From Pseudisothecium myosuroides (lineage: Eukaryota; Streptophyta; Bryopsida; Hypnales; Lembophyllaceae): a stretch of 64,000 bases of DNA. Position 1 is the stretch's first letter, and each line of letters begins with the position of its first letter. The position numbers were made by a program, and so were the translations under genes. This document shows, one piece after another, positions 11,370-23,210 of the stretch. The DNA is taken from contig OX637295.1 of the NCBI GenBank assembly GCA_951799445.1, positions 6,944,001 through 7,008,000 on the forward strand, written 5' to 3'. Under the pieces are notes generated by a model, which was given only the letters and a program-made list of their open reading frames with translations, was not told the origin of the DNA and ran no database searches.

Positions 11370-11619
11370 AACCTGATACTCATAATTTTGAAACACTTTC
11401 TTTATTATTTGGTCTACGTCAATATTTTGAAAAGAGAAAAAAAGGTTGGAGGTAGAATGTTTTTTCTTCTTTTTTGTTGTTTGTTTGTCAAGCCAACAAG
11501 CTAATCAGCCTGCCAAGTCAAATCAACCAGCCGCCCGACTAGCCAGATGGCAAGAACGGTAGATCACAAAGACAGCAAGTAAGGTAGAAGCACCAGTGGT
11601 TGATCTTTTAAAGAATTTT

Positions 11620-11990
11620 GGAGCAGATTGTGCACAATAAGAGGTGGTGGATATTGTTCCCATGTAGGAAGATAGGAAATATGGGGATTACAAAATTTTC
11701 AGAATTTTATTCCCAAAATTGAATTTATAGTGAATTTTGGGAACCAAAAAGTGCATTTCACTAGTAGTCACTCTCTAGAATCTTCCAATTCCGATCATTT
11801 AAGAACTACTTTCCCTCTCATTACTTTTTACTTTCTTGCTCACTACTCCGGGACATGTGTCATAACGTTACTAGTCCCAATCTTGAAAAGGACCAAAAAA
11901 ATACATTCTCAGCTTTCCTTGGAAATTTGTTCCAGCCTTGGTTGGAAACACTGTATGCCTGCAGGTTGGGTACTGGGCGTGGTTGACATC
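11620..11990 (+). repeat. Dispersed repeat R, copy 1
   Basis: It aligns by eye with 17800-18150 and 51140-51480 in the same orientation: GAGCAG..., ATAGGAAATATGGGGATT, a T-rich block, AAGAACTACTTTCCC, TTTCTTGCTCACTACT, CATGTGTCAT. No ORF is conserved between copies. The family is unassigned. Confidence 0.6.
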
Positions 11991-12059
11991 TAGTGCTTCT
12001 ACCTTAGTAAGCTGAGCGGGTGCCTAGATTGAACATCATATATGAAGCCATCCTTGTGG

Positions 12060-12290
12060 TATATATTTGGGAAAACTAGGAGACCTATTGGCCAAAGTGT
12101 TTGGGAAAAACTGAAGCCCTATGGCTATGGTGTTTGAAACTAACGCCCTGTGGCCAAAGTGTTTGAAAACTGAGAGGTTCTATTTGGCTATAGTGTTTCA
12201 AAAAACTAAGAGCCTGCCTAACTAGAGCGCTTGGGAAAAATTGAGAGCCTATTGGTTGGTGTTTGGAACTGAGAGGCCTAAGAAGGGAGA
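12060..12290. repeat. Degenerate tandem repeat, about 40-bp unit
   Basis: Five to six diverged units share the wording 'AAACTGAGAG...CCTATTGGCCAAAGTGTTTGGG'. No frame is kept across units, so it is not a protein repeat. Confidence 0.6.
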
Positions 12291-15180
12291 CAATTAGGAA
12301 AACCTAAAGAGAATTGTGAACGACGAGAAGTGTGAGCTCAATAGTTGTAGTAGAGATCTTAGTATGGTCAAGGAACGTGAAACTATCAATTAAAGAATAT
12401 TTGAACTCCTTAAACGAGGTTTGACTTACATTAGAGACAAAAGAAAAAGCCAAAATTGAGAATAGTTGACTATTAGAGATGCCAAGACTTAGATATATTT
12501 AGAAAAAATTAACAAGCCCTTATCATCATCATCTTTTGTCTGATTCTTTAGACAATTAGCAAGCAATTAGAAGTTTTAGGAATCAATAGGGTGGCCTTCA
12601 AAATACCTCAAAAGCGAAAGAAAAGATAAAAAGAAAAGAGTTAAAAAAGAATTAGGTTAGAAGGAAGGAGTAGAATTAGTCTACAAATTCTTTCAATTCA
12701 TTGTATATAACCATTGTTTAAGCGGTATGTTACAACAAAAAACTATGAGATGGAGACCAGCGGATACTACAATGAAATTATGACCGTGATCAATGAAGAT
12801 GGGACCATTGTATCCATCAAATTGGAGGCATGTGCCTAATTTTTCCTTCTCCTAGTCGTTCTTTTTTTTTAGGAATATCAATTTAAACGTAAGAATATTA
12901 ATTTAGGAACTGAACCGTTCATTCAGACCATTAAGAATTTGCCAAAATCCAACTTCAAATTTAGAATTGAGTATTTGATTTTAGAGGGTTTGGGAAACAT
13001 ATTAAACTCTAAAAATAGATTTAAAAAATTGAAGAAGTTACATTTGGATGACGGTTAGTAGTTAGTTTGGATGAAAAAATAGTAAAAGTCATTCAAAAAA
13101 TTAAAAAAGGAATATAAAAATATAGAATAAATTCAGAGGTCAAAATTGAAAGAAAAAATCGATTTGGGAACTTAAATCAATAGAAAATAATGGATGAAGT
13201 TTTAAAATATTGGATAGTGGTTAAATTTCATCCATCCGTAATTCTTAGTAGAAGAGTCCAAAGTTTAAGTGTCTTAAATTTGAAAAAAAAATTTAGGATT
13301 CATGAATTTAAAATATTGAAAATCTAAAATAATAAATTAGAAGTAGAAGTTTAAAGTTATAAGTAACTAGTAAGTAGTCAATTATAATCTTTTGAAAACA
13401 ACCAAAGAACAATCCAAAGTCAAAATCATATAGGAAATCTTTAGAGAATTTTAAAATTAATTAATATTTAGGAAATAGGTCAAAATTAAAGAAGATAACA
13501 AAGGCTGAAGTTTGATCTCAGCATTGGATGAAAGTAATAAATATCCTTCTAATTTGAATGAAATTAGAACCTCCCAAGCTAGAATTAACATAAAACCAAA
13601 TTCCAAAATCAAAAGTGATTTGAATCAAAAGAATAGTAGAAATTGATGGATGAAGTTTAATTGGACAACTTAGAGCTAAAATTTAATCTACTAATAACTT
13701 TTGATAGAAAATTCAAATTAGGGAGAATTTTACCATTTCAAAAAGGGTATAAAATTCTCTACAGATTAAACTAATTAGAATCTAGATTTGATTCAGTTTT
13801 GTTTGAAGGTTCAAAGTTTTGGCACACGCTGGTTAAAATCAATTGAAACTTTCAACATTTGACTGCATTGTCTTAGGACCTACATTTATGTCATTTAAAA
13901 ATTAGCAATACTCAAAAATCTGTACATTGCTTAAAGGGCACAATTGGACGGATCTTAAACATCCATTTAGAAATTCAACAATTAAAACACCACAAACCCG
14001 GTTGTGCTTGTTCTATCTCAATGGTGGAGATAAAACGCTAATAATAAGTTGCGTGGACTAGAGCACCATCTTCCATAAGTGTCAAAAACTCAGGGTGATT
14101 GTGCAAGAAATAAAACCTGCTTAACATTCCCTTATAAATAAGAGTCACAAAATCACTTGTTGACTTTCCGGTTGGAGGTTCAAAGCCACTAAATGGACTC
14201 AAAACCATCATATTGAAGTACGGCTAGGCTTGAAAGATGGCGCTATACAATCCCACACATATATTTCATACGATTTTTTCCACATTTTTATTTTGCCTTG
14301 AATTCTTACCAATTTCAAATGACTTACTCATTTGACCAAATCACATGGCACCAATCCTCAAAATTCCAATTGTCATGAACTTGGGCAAATGCAAGCCTAT
14401 CTACTTCATGCTTGTCATCAAGATAGGGCATTTTTGGTGCAATGCAATTTTTGAAGCCCATCTCATGTAGGTACAACAGTGTTGTGTTACAACATACGTT
14501 CAAGTGGTTTCATATTTTTGACAGTGGTTGTTTTCCATTGTTTGTAACAAAACATGACAACATCCTAACATCACGATCAAACATTTTTCGATGCCTACTA
14601 CATTGATTTTTCAAGGACTCTACACTTCCAATTTGTCAAAATAGTGGAAATGGTTGAGCATGGAACATTCATGACTACTCCAATGTCCTTACATCCGCAC
14701 AAAATGACTTCTCCTCAATACTCAACATTCTACACATCATGGTGCTCAATCTAACTTCTCAAGAGTTCATCAATTAATCTTGCGACAACAAAAAGAGTTG
14801 TCAGAGTCTTGCAAGGCCAGCAACAACAATTCTCTTCTACGCAAGCTAACTTCTTGTAATGTTGTTGACTATAGTGCAATGAAATTTGAATTATTTTTGG
14901 ACCCTATTGTACAGCTACTTGACAGATTGTTAAAATTGTGAACTTTTGCAACACTTCCGATGTATCCACAGATTTGAAGAATAGTTGTCATGGACCTTAC
15001 ATTGTACACAATCAATAAACACCAATTGAAACCACTATTGATTCTGTGTTTCGATGCTGTAACGACTAGTACCTTTCCTGCTTAGTGAGAAGTATTGGTG
15101 ACGATAAAAAAAGCCATCAAAACATTGAGCAACCAGATTCTGCAACCAGTTGAGATCTCATCACTGTTTGGTCGATCAAA
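12291..15180. other. Long AT-rich gene-free stretch
   Basis: Low-complexity AT-rich DNA with many A/T runs and stops in every frame. No terminal repeats or exon-like segments were recognised. Confidence 0.5.
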
Positions 15181-15339
15181 GCTTCCACAACGAGCAGCTA
15201 GGTTAAGCAATGTAACCCTCTCTGGTTTCCTTGGCAAACCCAAAACTGAAACCTCTGCTTAGAGTGGAAGAAAATAAATTATGGCAAGTGATTGATCCCA
15301 CGAAGAAGAGAAATTTAGTCCATAACAGAATCATTTCAC

Positions 15340-15462
15340 TATTCAAAGCTGATTTGTTTCTATTGTTTTGAAGGAGTACATGATCATCAGAACATAACAG
15401 AATCTTGTCTCTATTCAAAGTTGATTTGTTTCTATTGTTTTGAAGTACATGATCATCAAAAC
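15340..15462. repeat. Local tandem duplication (two units, about 70 bp)
   Basis: The block TGATTTGTTTCTATTGTTTT followed by GTACATGATCATCA occurs twice about 70 bp apart. The 98-codon frame across it (15203-15499, minus) owes its length to this duplication and is not called as a gene. Confidence 0.65.
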
Positions 15463-15695
15463 TTACAAGGAGGAGGTTGCTGAAAGCGAAATTAATCAAA
15501 ACTGTTTTGCTCTGCTGCTGGCATTTGGTTATTTGGAAATCCAGTTAGCCATAGAGTCTCCCTTCATAGCGAAGGTACTGTATGTAACACTAGTGTCACT
15601 CGTCCTCTTCTCTCCTTGGAGACAATCGTGGGACCTGGAGTGAACAAACTCTTCCTGTGATGCTTGGAAATGAAGTATCCACGGAGGACTATGTT

Positions 15696-16446
15696 TTAGT
15701 ACCCAGGAGGTGGAGGACTTGTCATTGCTGGTGGGGGTGGAAACCCAATTGGAGCATTGCGAGTAGTCAGGAGGAAACGCTTATGAGAAATCACATTGCC
15801 TTCTTCTGCAGCATCCAACACAAGCCAGATGAGCCTGATAATGCTGATAAGCCTAGAAGAGAATTGCCGCCTGTCAATTGCTCATAAATAATGTTGTTCG
15901 TTTCATAACCTCAATGAAGAGTTGCACTATCACCCATAACCACACCTCTCTTTCTAATATCTATTCTGACAAATATTCAGTTTCCCCAAGATTTTCTTGC
16001 TTCAGTGCCATAGATCACGCACATTCACAGCATTCCACACTGAAATTCTGTACATAACTCAAATCCAGAGCCTGACTGCGACACAAGTAGTGCCTAACTT
16101 GTGGAAAATGCAAATCCTTCACTGCTCAGCATGTACAATTTCCAACACTAAGACTCCACTGCTGAGTGATTCAATTCAGTTCAACCTAAGAAGTTTAAGA
16201 TATGCTCTCCGAAAGTTCAAAAAATCAGCGCAAGAAATGGATCCCAATCAGTGCAAGCATGGATCCAAACGAGGCCAAGTTAACCAGATTGATACCTGCG
16301 GCGTCTCTGAGCAATGGTCGCATTGACAACGTCGTCACAGAGCTTTGCGTGGAACCAGCAGCCCCAACCAGAAGCCCAGTCGTGACGGAGCTCAGCAGTA
16401 TTAACAGCAACACAGACATGACCACCTTCATGATGCGCTTCCCCAT
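15696..16446 (-). CDS. Small secreted proline-rich protein (2 exons, 86 aa)
   Basis: Exon 1 is 16446-16296 and exon 2 is 15805-15696 (stop TAA at 15698-15696). The intron is GT-AG (GCCGCAG|GTATC, CTGCAG|AAGAA) and the phase fits. Residues 4-30 are a basic start followed by a hydrophobic stretch (KVVMSVLLLILL), a typical signal peptide with likely cleavage near residue 30. A short polar mature part follows, with a basic HKR at about 58-60 and a C-terminal tail NAPIGFPPPPAMTSPPPPGY. Such tails are common in secreted hydroxyproline-rich peptides and cell-wall proteins. The family is not recognised; a peptide-hormone precursor is one possibility. The flanking DNA is GC-richer than average and not repetitive, which fits a real gene. 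Additional small exons cannot be excluded. Confidence 0.5.
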
Positions 16447-17240
16447 TGCACCCGAAATTATCCAATTCCAACCACCGCGATCTCAAATTCAACCCACTCA
16501 AAACCACCAACCGCTAATTCCCACACACAAAACCTGCAACATAAATTCAATCAACCCCAGTACACAGCTAGCCTCTGCCAAAGAATTGTTTCAAAATTCA
16601 GTCATGTGGACGAGTCCTTTCTCCGAGCACAGACGGAGGCTTGAACTTTGACTCTATATGACTTATTTCTACCGTCTCTATTTCTACAATTCTACAGTGG
16701 GCAGGGACGCAGGGTCCGTCAGTCTGCTGCGAGTGAGCCGCTACTGTGACTGTGATCCAATCTGGCAGCAGATTTTATGCCATCGTGGCCTGCAAAAGTA
16801 GGTTTGGACTTGTTAGGGAAAGTGCGCGCAATCCGGCACTTGCGCTTCGGTGGAAAGCACATGACTATCCCCATTGTTGCGGCCATTTTTGACAGGTGCT
16901 TCAACTGTTTCCCTGCATATTTTTGACAGGTGCTTGTTTCTCACGGGCGCTTGCTTGCTTGTCAATCTGGAGCTCCACCAACACCACTTATTAGAGAGTC
17001 AGGCTTCATCAATGCATGGAGCAAGAGCTGCACGGCTCTGGACTCATGGCTCATTATGCAAACGCCGCTGGGCCGTACAATTGGGGTACATATCCAAGGA
17101 CAAGACCGCGTCTCTTTTCTGGAGTCGTTTCCGTAGTCAGAAAAACTCAGAATGTTGTAGCAACTCAGGAGTGGTGAGGAAAAAACTGAGCCCACATTGC
17201 GTTCAGAATTATACCTAAGGTGGAAGCACTCAAAACCGTC
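16447..17240 (-). promoter_or_regulatory. Non-repetitive upstream region of the small secreted protein gene
   Basis: A GC-richer, apparently single-copy stretch directly 5' of the gene. It holds the sequence ATTTTTGACAGGTGCTT twice (about 16888 and 16920). No TATA box was assigned. Frames here (e.g. 16719-16904, 16962-17195 on minus) are open but have no recognisable product. Confidence 0.3.
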
Positions 17241-17799
17241 AAAATAAGGAATTCAGCATACTTGCAGGCACCATTTCAAAAAATTAATATTTTTGTGGTG
17301 TTAGCGAGAGAAAATCATGAATTTAAAAAAAAAATAGATTTTTTGGACTTGGCATGTATTTTCTATGAATTTTCAAAGTTGCAGTCCCCTAGACCACTGG
17401 AACCATCCTGTTGGTGGATCCAAATCTGAATTCTAACAAATTCAGCGCTTATCCAATCACAGTGAGGAGAGGAGAAAACTTTATGACACATGTCAAAGAC
17501 CATTCAATGGAAGTCAAGGGACGGTATAATGTCCATCTAAGAACAAAGATTAGTTACAGGGACGCTTTTAGATGTTTCTACCTTAGGAGTTTGCCCTCAT
17601 GCCATTGCTGATTTTTTTTTCAAAATTCCCCGCATGAAGATATAAAGACAAGTGTGAGAAACAACGAGAGCAATTGAAATTATATTTTTTCAACAAAATA
17701 TGAATTTGTTACAAAGTTTTCAAGTGTATTGTCCAAAATAGTCTATAGAGTAACGTAGAACCACCCATACTTGATTACTAAAGCCATTTCAAGACATAT

Positions 17800-18150
17800 G
17801 AGGAGCAGTATGAGGTAGTGGAAATTTTTCTTGTGTAGAGAGATAAGAAATATTGGGATTGTGAATTTTTCTTAATTCCATTGACAAAATTGAAATGACT
17901 GATTTTTGGAAGCTAAAAAGTGTTCTGAACTCATAGCTAGTGTCTAGAGTCTTCTAATTCCGCTCATAGCCGAACTACTTTCCTGCTCACTACTTCCTAC
18001 TCCGTACTATATTGTATACTACTTCTTGCACACTTTAGGATATGTATCATGACCTTATTTGTTCCAAGCTTGAGCACCCTACCTGACTTGAAATAGTGCA
18101 CCTTACAAATTGGGCATGGCTCCTTGGTTGAAAATGGGTGTTTCTACCTT
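17800..18150 (+). repeat. Dispersed repeat R, copy 2
   Basis: It shares ordered blocks with 11620-11990 and 51140-51480 (GAGCAGTATGAGGTAG, AAGAAATATTGGGATTG, GAACTACTTTCC, CTCACTACTTCCTAC). It has diverged, and there is no ORF. Confidence 0.55.
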
Positions 18151-18949
18151 CCCTCTAAACCAACAAAAATTGTATCTATAATGCTCATCTTACTCACCTA
18201 AAGTATTTACGGTATTTCCTAGCATGCAAGGCCTAAAAAACGTCACTTCCTACAATGAATTTATACTAAAAAATTAGAAGTTCCTAATGAGGTCACTAAT
18301 CATTCCATTATTGTCACCCAAATCTCATTTATTGAATTTTTTTTGTAATGGGGTCATTCCCAAGGTGTCTGTCATAGGTCTTTTGACCTTAATGGATTGT
18401 TCTTTCTCCATGTGGAGTAGAGTCACTTATTTGTTTTGAAAAATAATATAGTGAGTAATAAAGGGAGTGTCAAAGGATGCTATTTCTCATGAAGAACAAG
18501 ACTATTACGGATATAACCTCAACGATGAAATGGTTGGATGGTGGTCAACCATTTTCAATCAAGGGTCTAAATAGAAAGTTTTCATTTTGCTAAAGCATCC
18601 CCACATTATGGAAAATAACATGCCTCTCCTCATCCAATGAGAGGTTGTCATCTTTCAACTCAAATGAGGATCATAGAGACTTTCTCAGTCCCAATGTATC
18701 AATGTTGTCTTTGGTTGTAGGAGCTGCTATATTCATTTGTCCTATTAGTGCTTGTTATGAACTGAACTTACATATGGTTATAACTTTTTATAAGAGGAGA
18801 ATATCTTTATTCATTGTATGTGTATTAGTGCTACTCATGTTGAAAAATCATCACGAATCATTGGTAACAATATTTCTCTCTTGTAAAAAGCTATAACCAA
18901 ATATGAATTCTTTTTGTAACATGCACTCCGTAGGACAAATCAGTGTAAA

Positions 18950-19300
18950 GTTGAGCCAACCCATTTTTGATCAACTCTCCCTCCATTTCCACAGTGTAGG
19001 TTGCTCTCTTTCCATGTAAGTAAAGATGAATAGTGATCAGTTAAGGTGCAATTCCCAATGCAGTTGTAGCACATTATGATTGGCTACAAGACTCTCAATA
19101 TTGCAACAAGCCCCATACATGACCAGTATGGGTCAAATAGAATCTTTAGCCAAAAAATTGAGGATAATTATGTTTTGAGAAATAAAATTCTGAAAAATTA
19201 TGGAATCCTTCCAAACTCTATTTTTTGTACATGGGAAAATATCCGCAATAAGGAAACCCGTGTTCCAGATACGCGTAATTGCTTAAGTGGTTGGAAATGG
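18950..19300 (+). repeat. Dispersed repeat Q, copy 2 (empty insertion site)
   Basis: It parallels 3950-4376 plus 5269-5300. At 19268-19290 AATTGCTTAAGTGGTTGGAA is uninterrupted, showing the state before piggyBac-type MITE copy A inserted into the other copy at TTAA. Confidence 0.6.
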
Positions 19301-19740
19301 GTGGGCTAGTACCTTACACTGACTGAGGATACTTTGGGAGCAAACTTGCACCGTTGAAAATCCTTCTAGAACTTCCCAACGTGAGTCGCTCCTGACTGTA
19401 GCTGACATTGCATTGAAATCTGTCAGCTCCATGCACGCAACTGCACTTGAATGTTGCACCAGCTTCAGTTGACAAACGGAGCACGTCTGGTCTAGAACTA
19501 ACTTAAGTTATTGCAAGCTTAGACCAAGTTTTTTTTTGTTTTTTTTTCTCCTTTGAAACACATGGAGCTTAGACCAAGTTTGCAGAATTGCAGCTTTCCA
19601 AATAAGTTAAGTTACAGAACCTTCTCAATGACCGACCTGCAATGGACACACTTGAAAATTCAGCTGGGCGCAAATTCTGGCCTTGATCTTGTAAGAGGAC
19701 CGGGGCATGAGTGTTTTGAGTGTTTTGAGCAGAAGTAGAT

Positions 19741-20190
19741 TAAGAGCATCCCCACTCCCACTCGCCACACCTGGTCGGGATGGGTTTGGCCGGGATGGGT
19801 CTGGTTATGGCCGGGAGCCAAATCTCGCCCCACTGCTGTGGCACTGGGTGTGGATTTCAAAGTACTGGGCGTGCCCAATTTTGCCCGGGGTACCACAACT
19901 TGGCGTGGACAGGGAAGTATTGAGCGAGCCCGGTGTCAGCATTGTCTGAGGACGCAAGGCAACAATTTTGTGTTTGGATTAGCTTATCGAGTTGGAATCA
20001 TATTGAGCTGGTGGGACAGAGCTGCCAGGATCCTGGCCCACAGTCAGTGTGTGTGTGGCCCACAGTCAGTGTGTGTGTGGGGGGGCAATTGATTGGGCCC
20101 TCTCTCCTCACTGAGCCCCGGGCTACCAGCCTGCCGTAGGGATTTGGCCGCCCCGCGATGGCAATGTTCTAAGAGCATCCCCACTCCTAG
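19741..20190. repeat. GC-rich block between direct repeats
   Basis: TAAGAGCATCCCCACTCC occurs at about 19741 and again at about 20170, in direct orientation. Between them the DNA is markedly GC-richer than its surroundings, with a local tandem CACAGTCAGTGTGTGTG. GAGCATC-type ends are common in plant hAT/Mutator-like elements, so two truncated element ends are likely. Overlapping open frames here look like a product of high GC. Confidence 0.4.
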
Positions 20191-20330
20191 CTCGGCAAGG
20201 AGGGGCGTCAAGTGGGGCTTTGGCATGCCCTTCTAAGGTGGCCGGTAAAGGAAGAATATCTTGCCAAATATTCCCTAAAAAAATTTGCATTGCTTTATAG
20301 CAAAAATTTGCTAAAAACACACACCTTAAA

Positions 20331-20410
20331 CTCCCTTTGTATCAAAATAAATCCATGATTTTTAGTGGGAAATTGTAGAAGTACTATGGATTCATTTTGA
20401 GACAGAGGGA
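20331..20410. mobile_element. Stowaway-like MITE (80 bp)
   Basis: It starts CTCCCTTTGTATCAAAATAA and ends TTCATTTTGAGACAGAGGGA, inverted repeats of the Stowaway type (CTCCCTCYGT...). The interior ATCCATGATTTTT pairs with CTATGGAT. The flanks are AT-rich, so the TA duplication cannot be set exactly. Confidence 0.65.
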
Positions 20411-21511
20411 ATAATTGATATTAGCCTATGCAATTTTGCACTTGATTACTATAGGAATATGTGGATTTTTTTGAAACTTTGATAGCGTAAATAATAAGAT
20501 AAATGATAGCAATTGAAGTAAGAAAAGAAAGGTTTCTTTTTGGCCTTATTTGATACTTAGGGTCAATTTGAATCCTTAGATTGGAGTTAGATTTTGCACT
20601 AAATACAGATTATATTATCTATTGCATACTATATTGTGTTAAATACATACTTGTCAACTTTCAAAAGTAGAAGAGGGTTTTTGTGTAATTGCCTGAAGTT
20701 GTCCACCCTAATTCCTTTTGAATGTATTTGCGTTGGTGTTGGTGGAAAGTACCTCACCAAACTATTATTGACTTCTATATATAGGAAGGTGCTAAAAAAA
20801 TGGGTCACAATAGATATATTTCTTTATATTTTGGCAATATGTATAAAGTAGAGGTAATGAATTCATCATTCAAATCTAATTAAAATGCCAAAAATTCCTA
20901 AAAATTAAACACTTTCTATATATCAATTTGAACTTTGAACCTATAGTTGTGTTCAATTAGTTTTCTAATTATAGAATGATATAGAAATTTGGTGTACACC
21001 ATGATGTTTCAACTATAATGTACACCTATGGTACAATTTTCATAAATTTAAAGCAATTATTGTATTTGAAATGAATTTTCTTTTATATTTCTTCAAGGAA
21101 ATTCAAGGTAATTTCAAAATTTTCACTAAAAAATCTACAATTTTTATGACTTACAAAAGACAATTGACTTCATCTCAAAAAAAATGAAAATAAATTTACA
21201 CTTATATTTAGTGGCAAAATAGAGCATACAAAACAAAAGATATTGAGTTTGTTTACATGGTCATAGGCTTCATCCTTTAACCACTTAACACCTTAAATTT
21301 TTCTTGAATTTTTGCATATTTTTGCTTATATCTTTACAAATATATATATTATTTACCTCAATTTCATCAAATTAATCATACAAAAGTATTTTTTTCGTTT
21401 AAAGTCAGGAATTGGTTTGGATAAGTGAGAAGTTGTATAGTCAAAATAGCCCCTAAAATTCCTCTATTCATTGTCTAGAATTGAAACATTAGAGTGCTAA
21501 GGAATTAAGGA
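20411..21511. other. Gene-free stretch
   Basis: AT-rich; no exon-like segment or bounded repeat was seen. Confidence 0.45.
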
Positions 21512-23210
21512 TTAGCCCCTAAGGAACCAAGGCTTCTTTTTGTAAAAAAACACTCAAAACTGCTATTTCTATTGCAAAGAGCAAAACATTTAGATACTTG
21601 TTTCTTTTTTGCATATTTATCCATAGGATCTTACACTAAACTAGCATAGGAATGTGTGGAAGAAATTTTAGAAATTTTGACCCCATAAATTGTGAGATAT
21701 TTGAGATTAAGTCCTAATGATCCAAAGGGTGTGTACTTTCAAAATGGGCCAAAAATGCCAAGAATTTGAGCAATTTTTTTTTTACATTTTTCCTTGAGAT
21801 CAGATTGAATGTTACCATAGGATCTTGAAGTTCACATTGAGAGTAAGCACCTCAAGAAATTTCAGATTATTTGACTGCACGGTTTAGGAGGTAGTTAAAT
21901 TTGAAGTTTTGGGGGGGTCAATGGAAATACATGGCAACGTACTTTGAAGGAGCATATCTTTGTGAGAGTATTTCAAAATGATGCCCTTTTTGTACTTAAT
22001 GAAAGATAAAAGAGTTGAAAATGTACACGTACAATTTCACAACATTCCAAGCATTTTTCAATTCATAGTAGAGCTTGCAATGTACAGTGGTCATTGGAAT
22101 GAGGGTAGTATTTGTAAGAAAAAAAAGATTGGGACACTTGTCTTCTCCTTGAACTCCTTGGATCTGCCCTTTTTGAGGCGGATTTGCCCTTTTTGAGGTG
22201 GGCAAGAATCACATTGGTTGGCTGACTTTTTAGTCCATGCCCAAACGGACCCCCCCTCCAAAAAAATGAGCTGTAACCTACACTACACCACTTAACTTTT
22301 GAAAAATTCTACAAGGCGGAGGTTAACTCGGAATTAAATGAAACTACTACCATGGGATTCACAATGTAGTCTATTTTCTAGAAATTCAAAAAAAAATTCA
22401 AAATTTGAAAACAAGCAGCTAAAAAAAGAAGTGTAGTGACTAGAAATTAGTCGCTTGGGTCATTAGGGGTTAAAGTGAAGAAAAAAAAATATTTTTCTTG
22501 CTCTTTACTTGACTAGATTATAAGGCTTCAAATATTCTTAACTTAAATTTTTTGCACTATATGTTTTGACTTTCAAATTTTTTATGTAGAAGAATTGAAA
22601 TGAAAGTCTAAGAAAAAAAATAAAAATTTAAAAGGCTTTGGTTTTAGTCTTTAAAAAATTGTTGAGTAGAAGTAGATTTGAGATTGAAAGAAAAACTAAA
22701 TGATTAATAGCTCTCAATTGGAATTGGAGCGCACTAATTCCAATGGTGACATTGTTCTAGCAAGTAAACTAAACCTTTTAGAACTTTTTATTTCAAAAAA
22801 CTTTTATCTCAAAAAACTATAAAAATTAAGTTTAAAAATGAACCCAATATGTTTTTTTCTCAAGAAGTTTCTATGATTGCCTGCAAAAGAAGATGCTACA
22901 TAACTTTCACATTACTAATCCAAATGGAATGAATCAAAGCTTTCTATAAAGACAAAAATGCAATCTATGAGAAACAATTTTTTTTCAATTCCCTCCCCTC
23001 TTTGCTTGTTGAACTAAATAAAGAGCATGTTGTGGCATAAGCTGAATAACTTTGGCTCCCGGTCACCAATTGAAATAAATATGATATTCCTAGAAAGCTA
23101 ATCTTTTTTTTAATCTTCAAAAAATACAAAAAAAAAAAATTGAGACTGTAGGAACCTACCCAAACTTCCATTTGTCCCCAGAGGAGACAAATGGTCCTTT
23201 ATGGAGTTGA
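21512..23210. mobile_element. PiggyBac-type MITE, copy C (carries a nested insertion)
   Basis: The left end TTAGCCCCTAAGGAACC and right end GGTCCTTTATGGAGTTGA are worn forms of the family termini, and the interior follows copy B block by block. A second, related TTAA element (21711-22469) interrupts it. Without the insertion it is about 0.9 kb. No ORF. Confidence 0.7.
21711..22469. mobile_element. TTAA element nested inside copy C
   Basis: It is flanked by perfect TTAA at 21707-21710 and 22470-22473. The ends are GTCCTAATGATCCAAAGGG and CTTGGGTCATTAGGGG, an inverted repeat related to the family terminus. The interior differs from copies A/B, so it is a different subfamily. Removing it and one TTAA restores the sequence seen at 10210-10230 in copy B (GATATCTGTGTTTAAAGTGAA). 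Confidence 0.82.

Noticed and set aside
12060..12290. Regular-looking repeats that might suggest a CRISPR-like array
   Set aside because: The units are contiguous and diverged with no unique spacers, and the genome is eukaryotic.
15203..15499. 98-codon minus-strand frame with repeated DDHVLxQNNRNKS
   Set aside because: The protein repeat comes from a local DNA duplication of about 70 bp. No signal, splice sites or homologue-like motif was seen.
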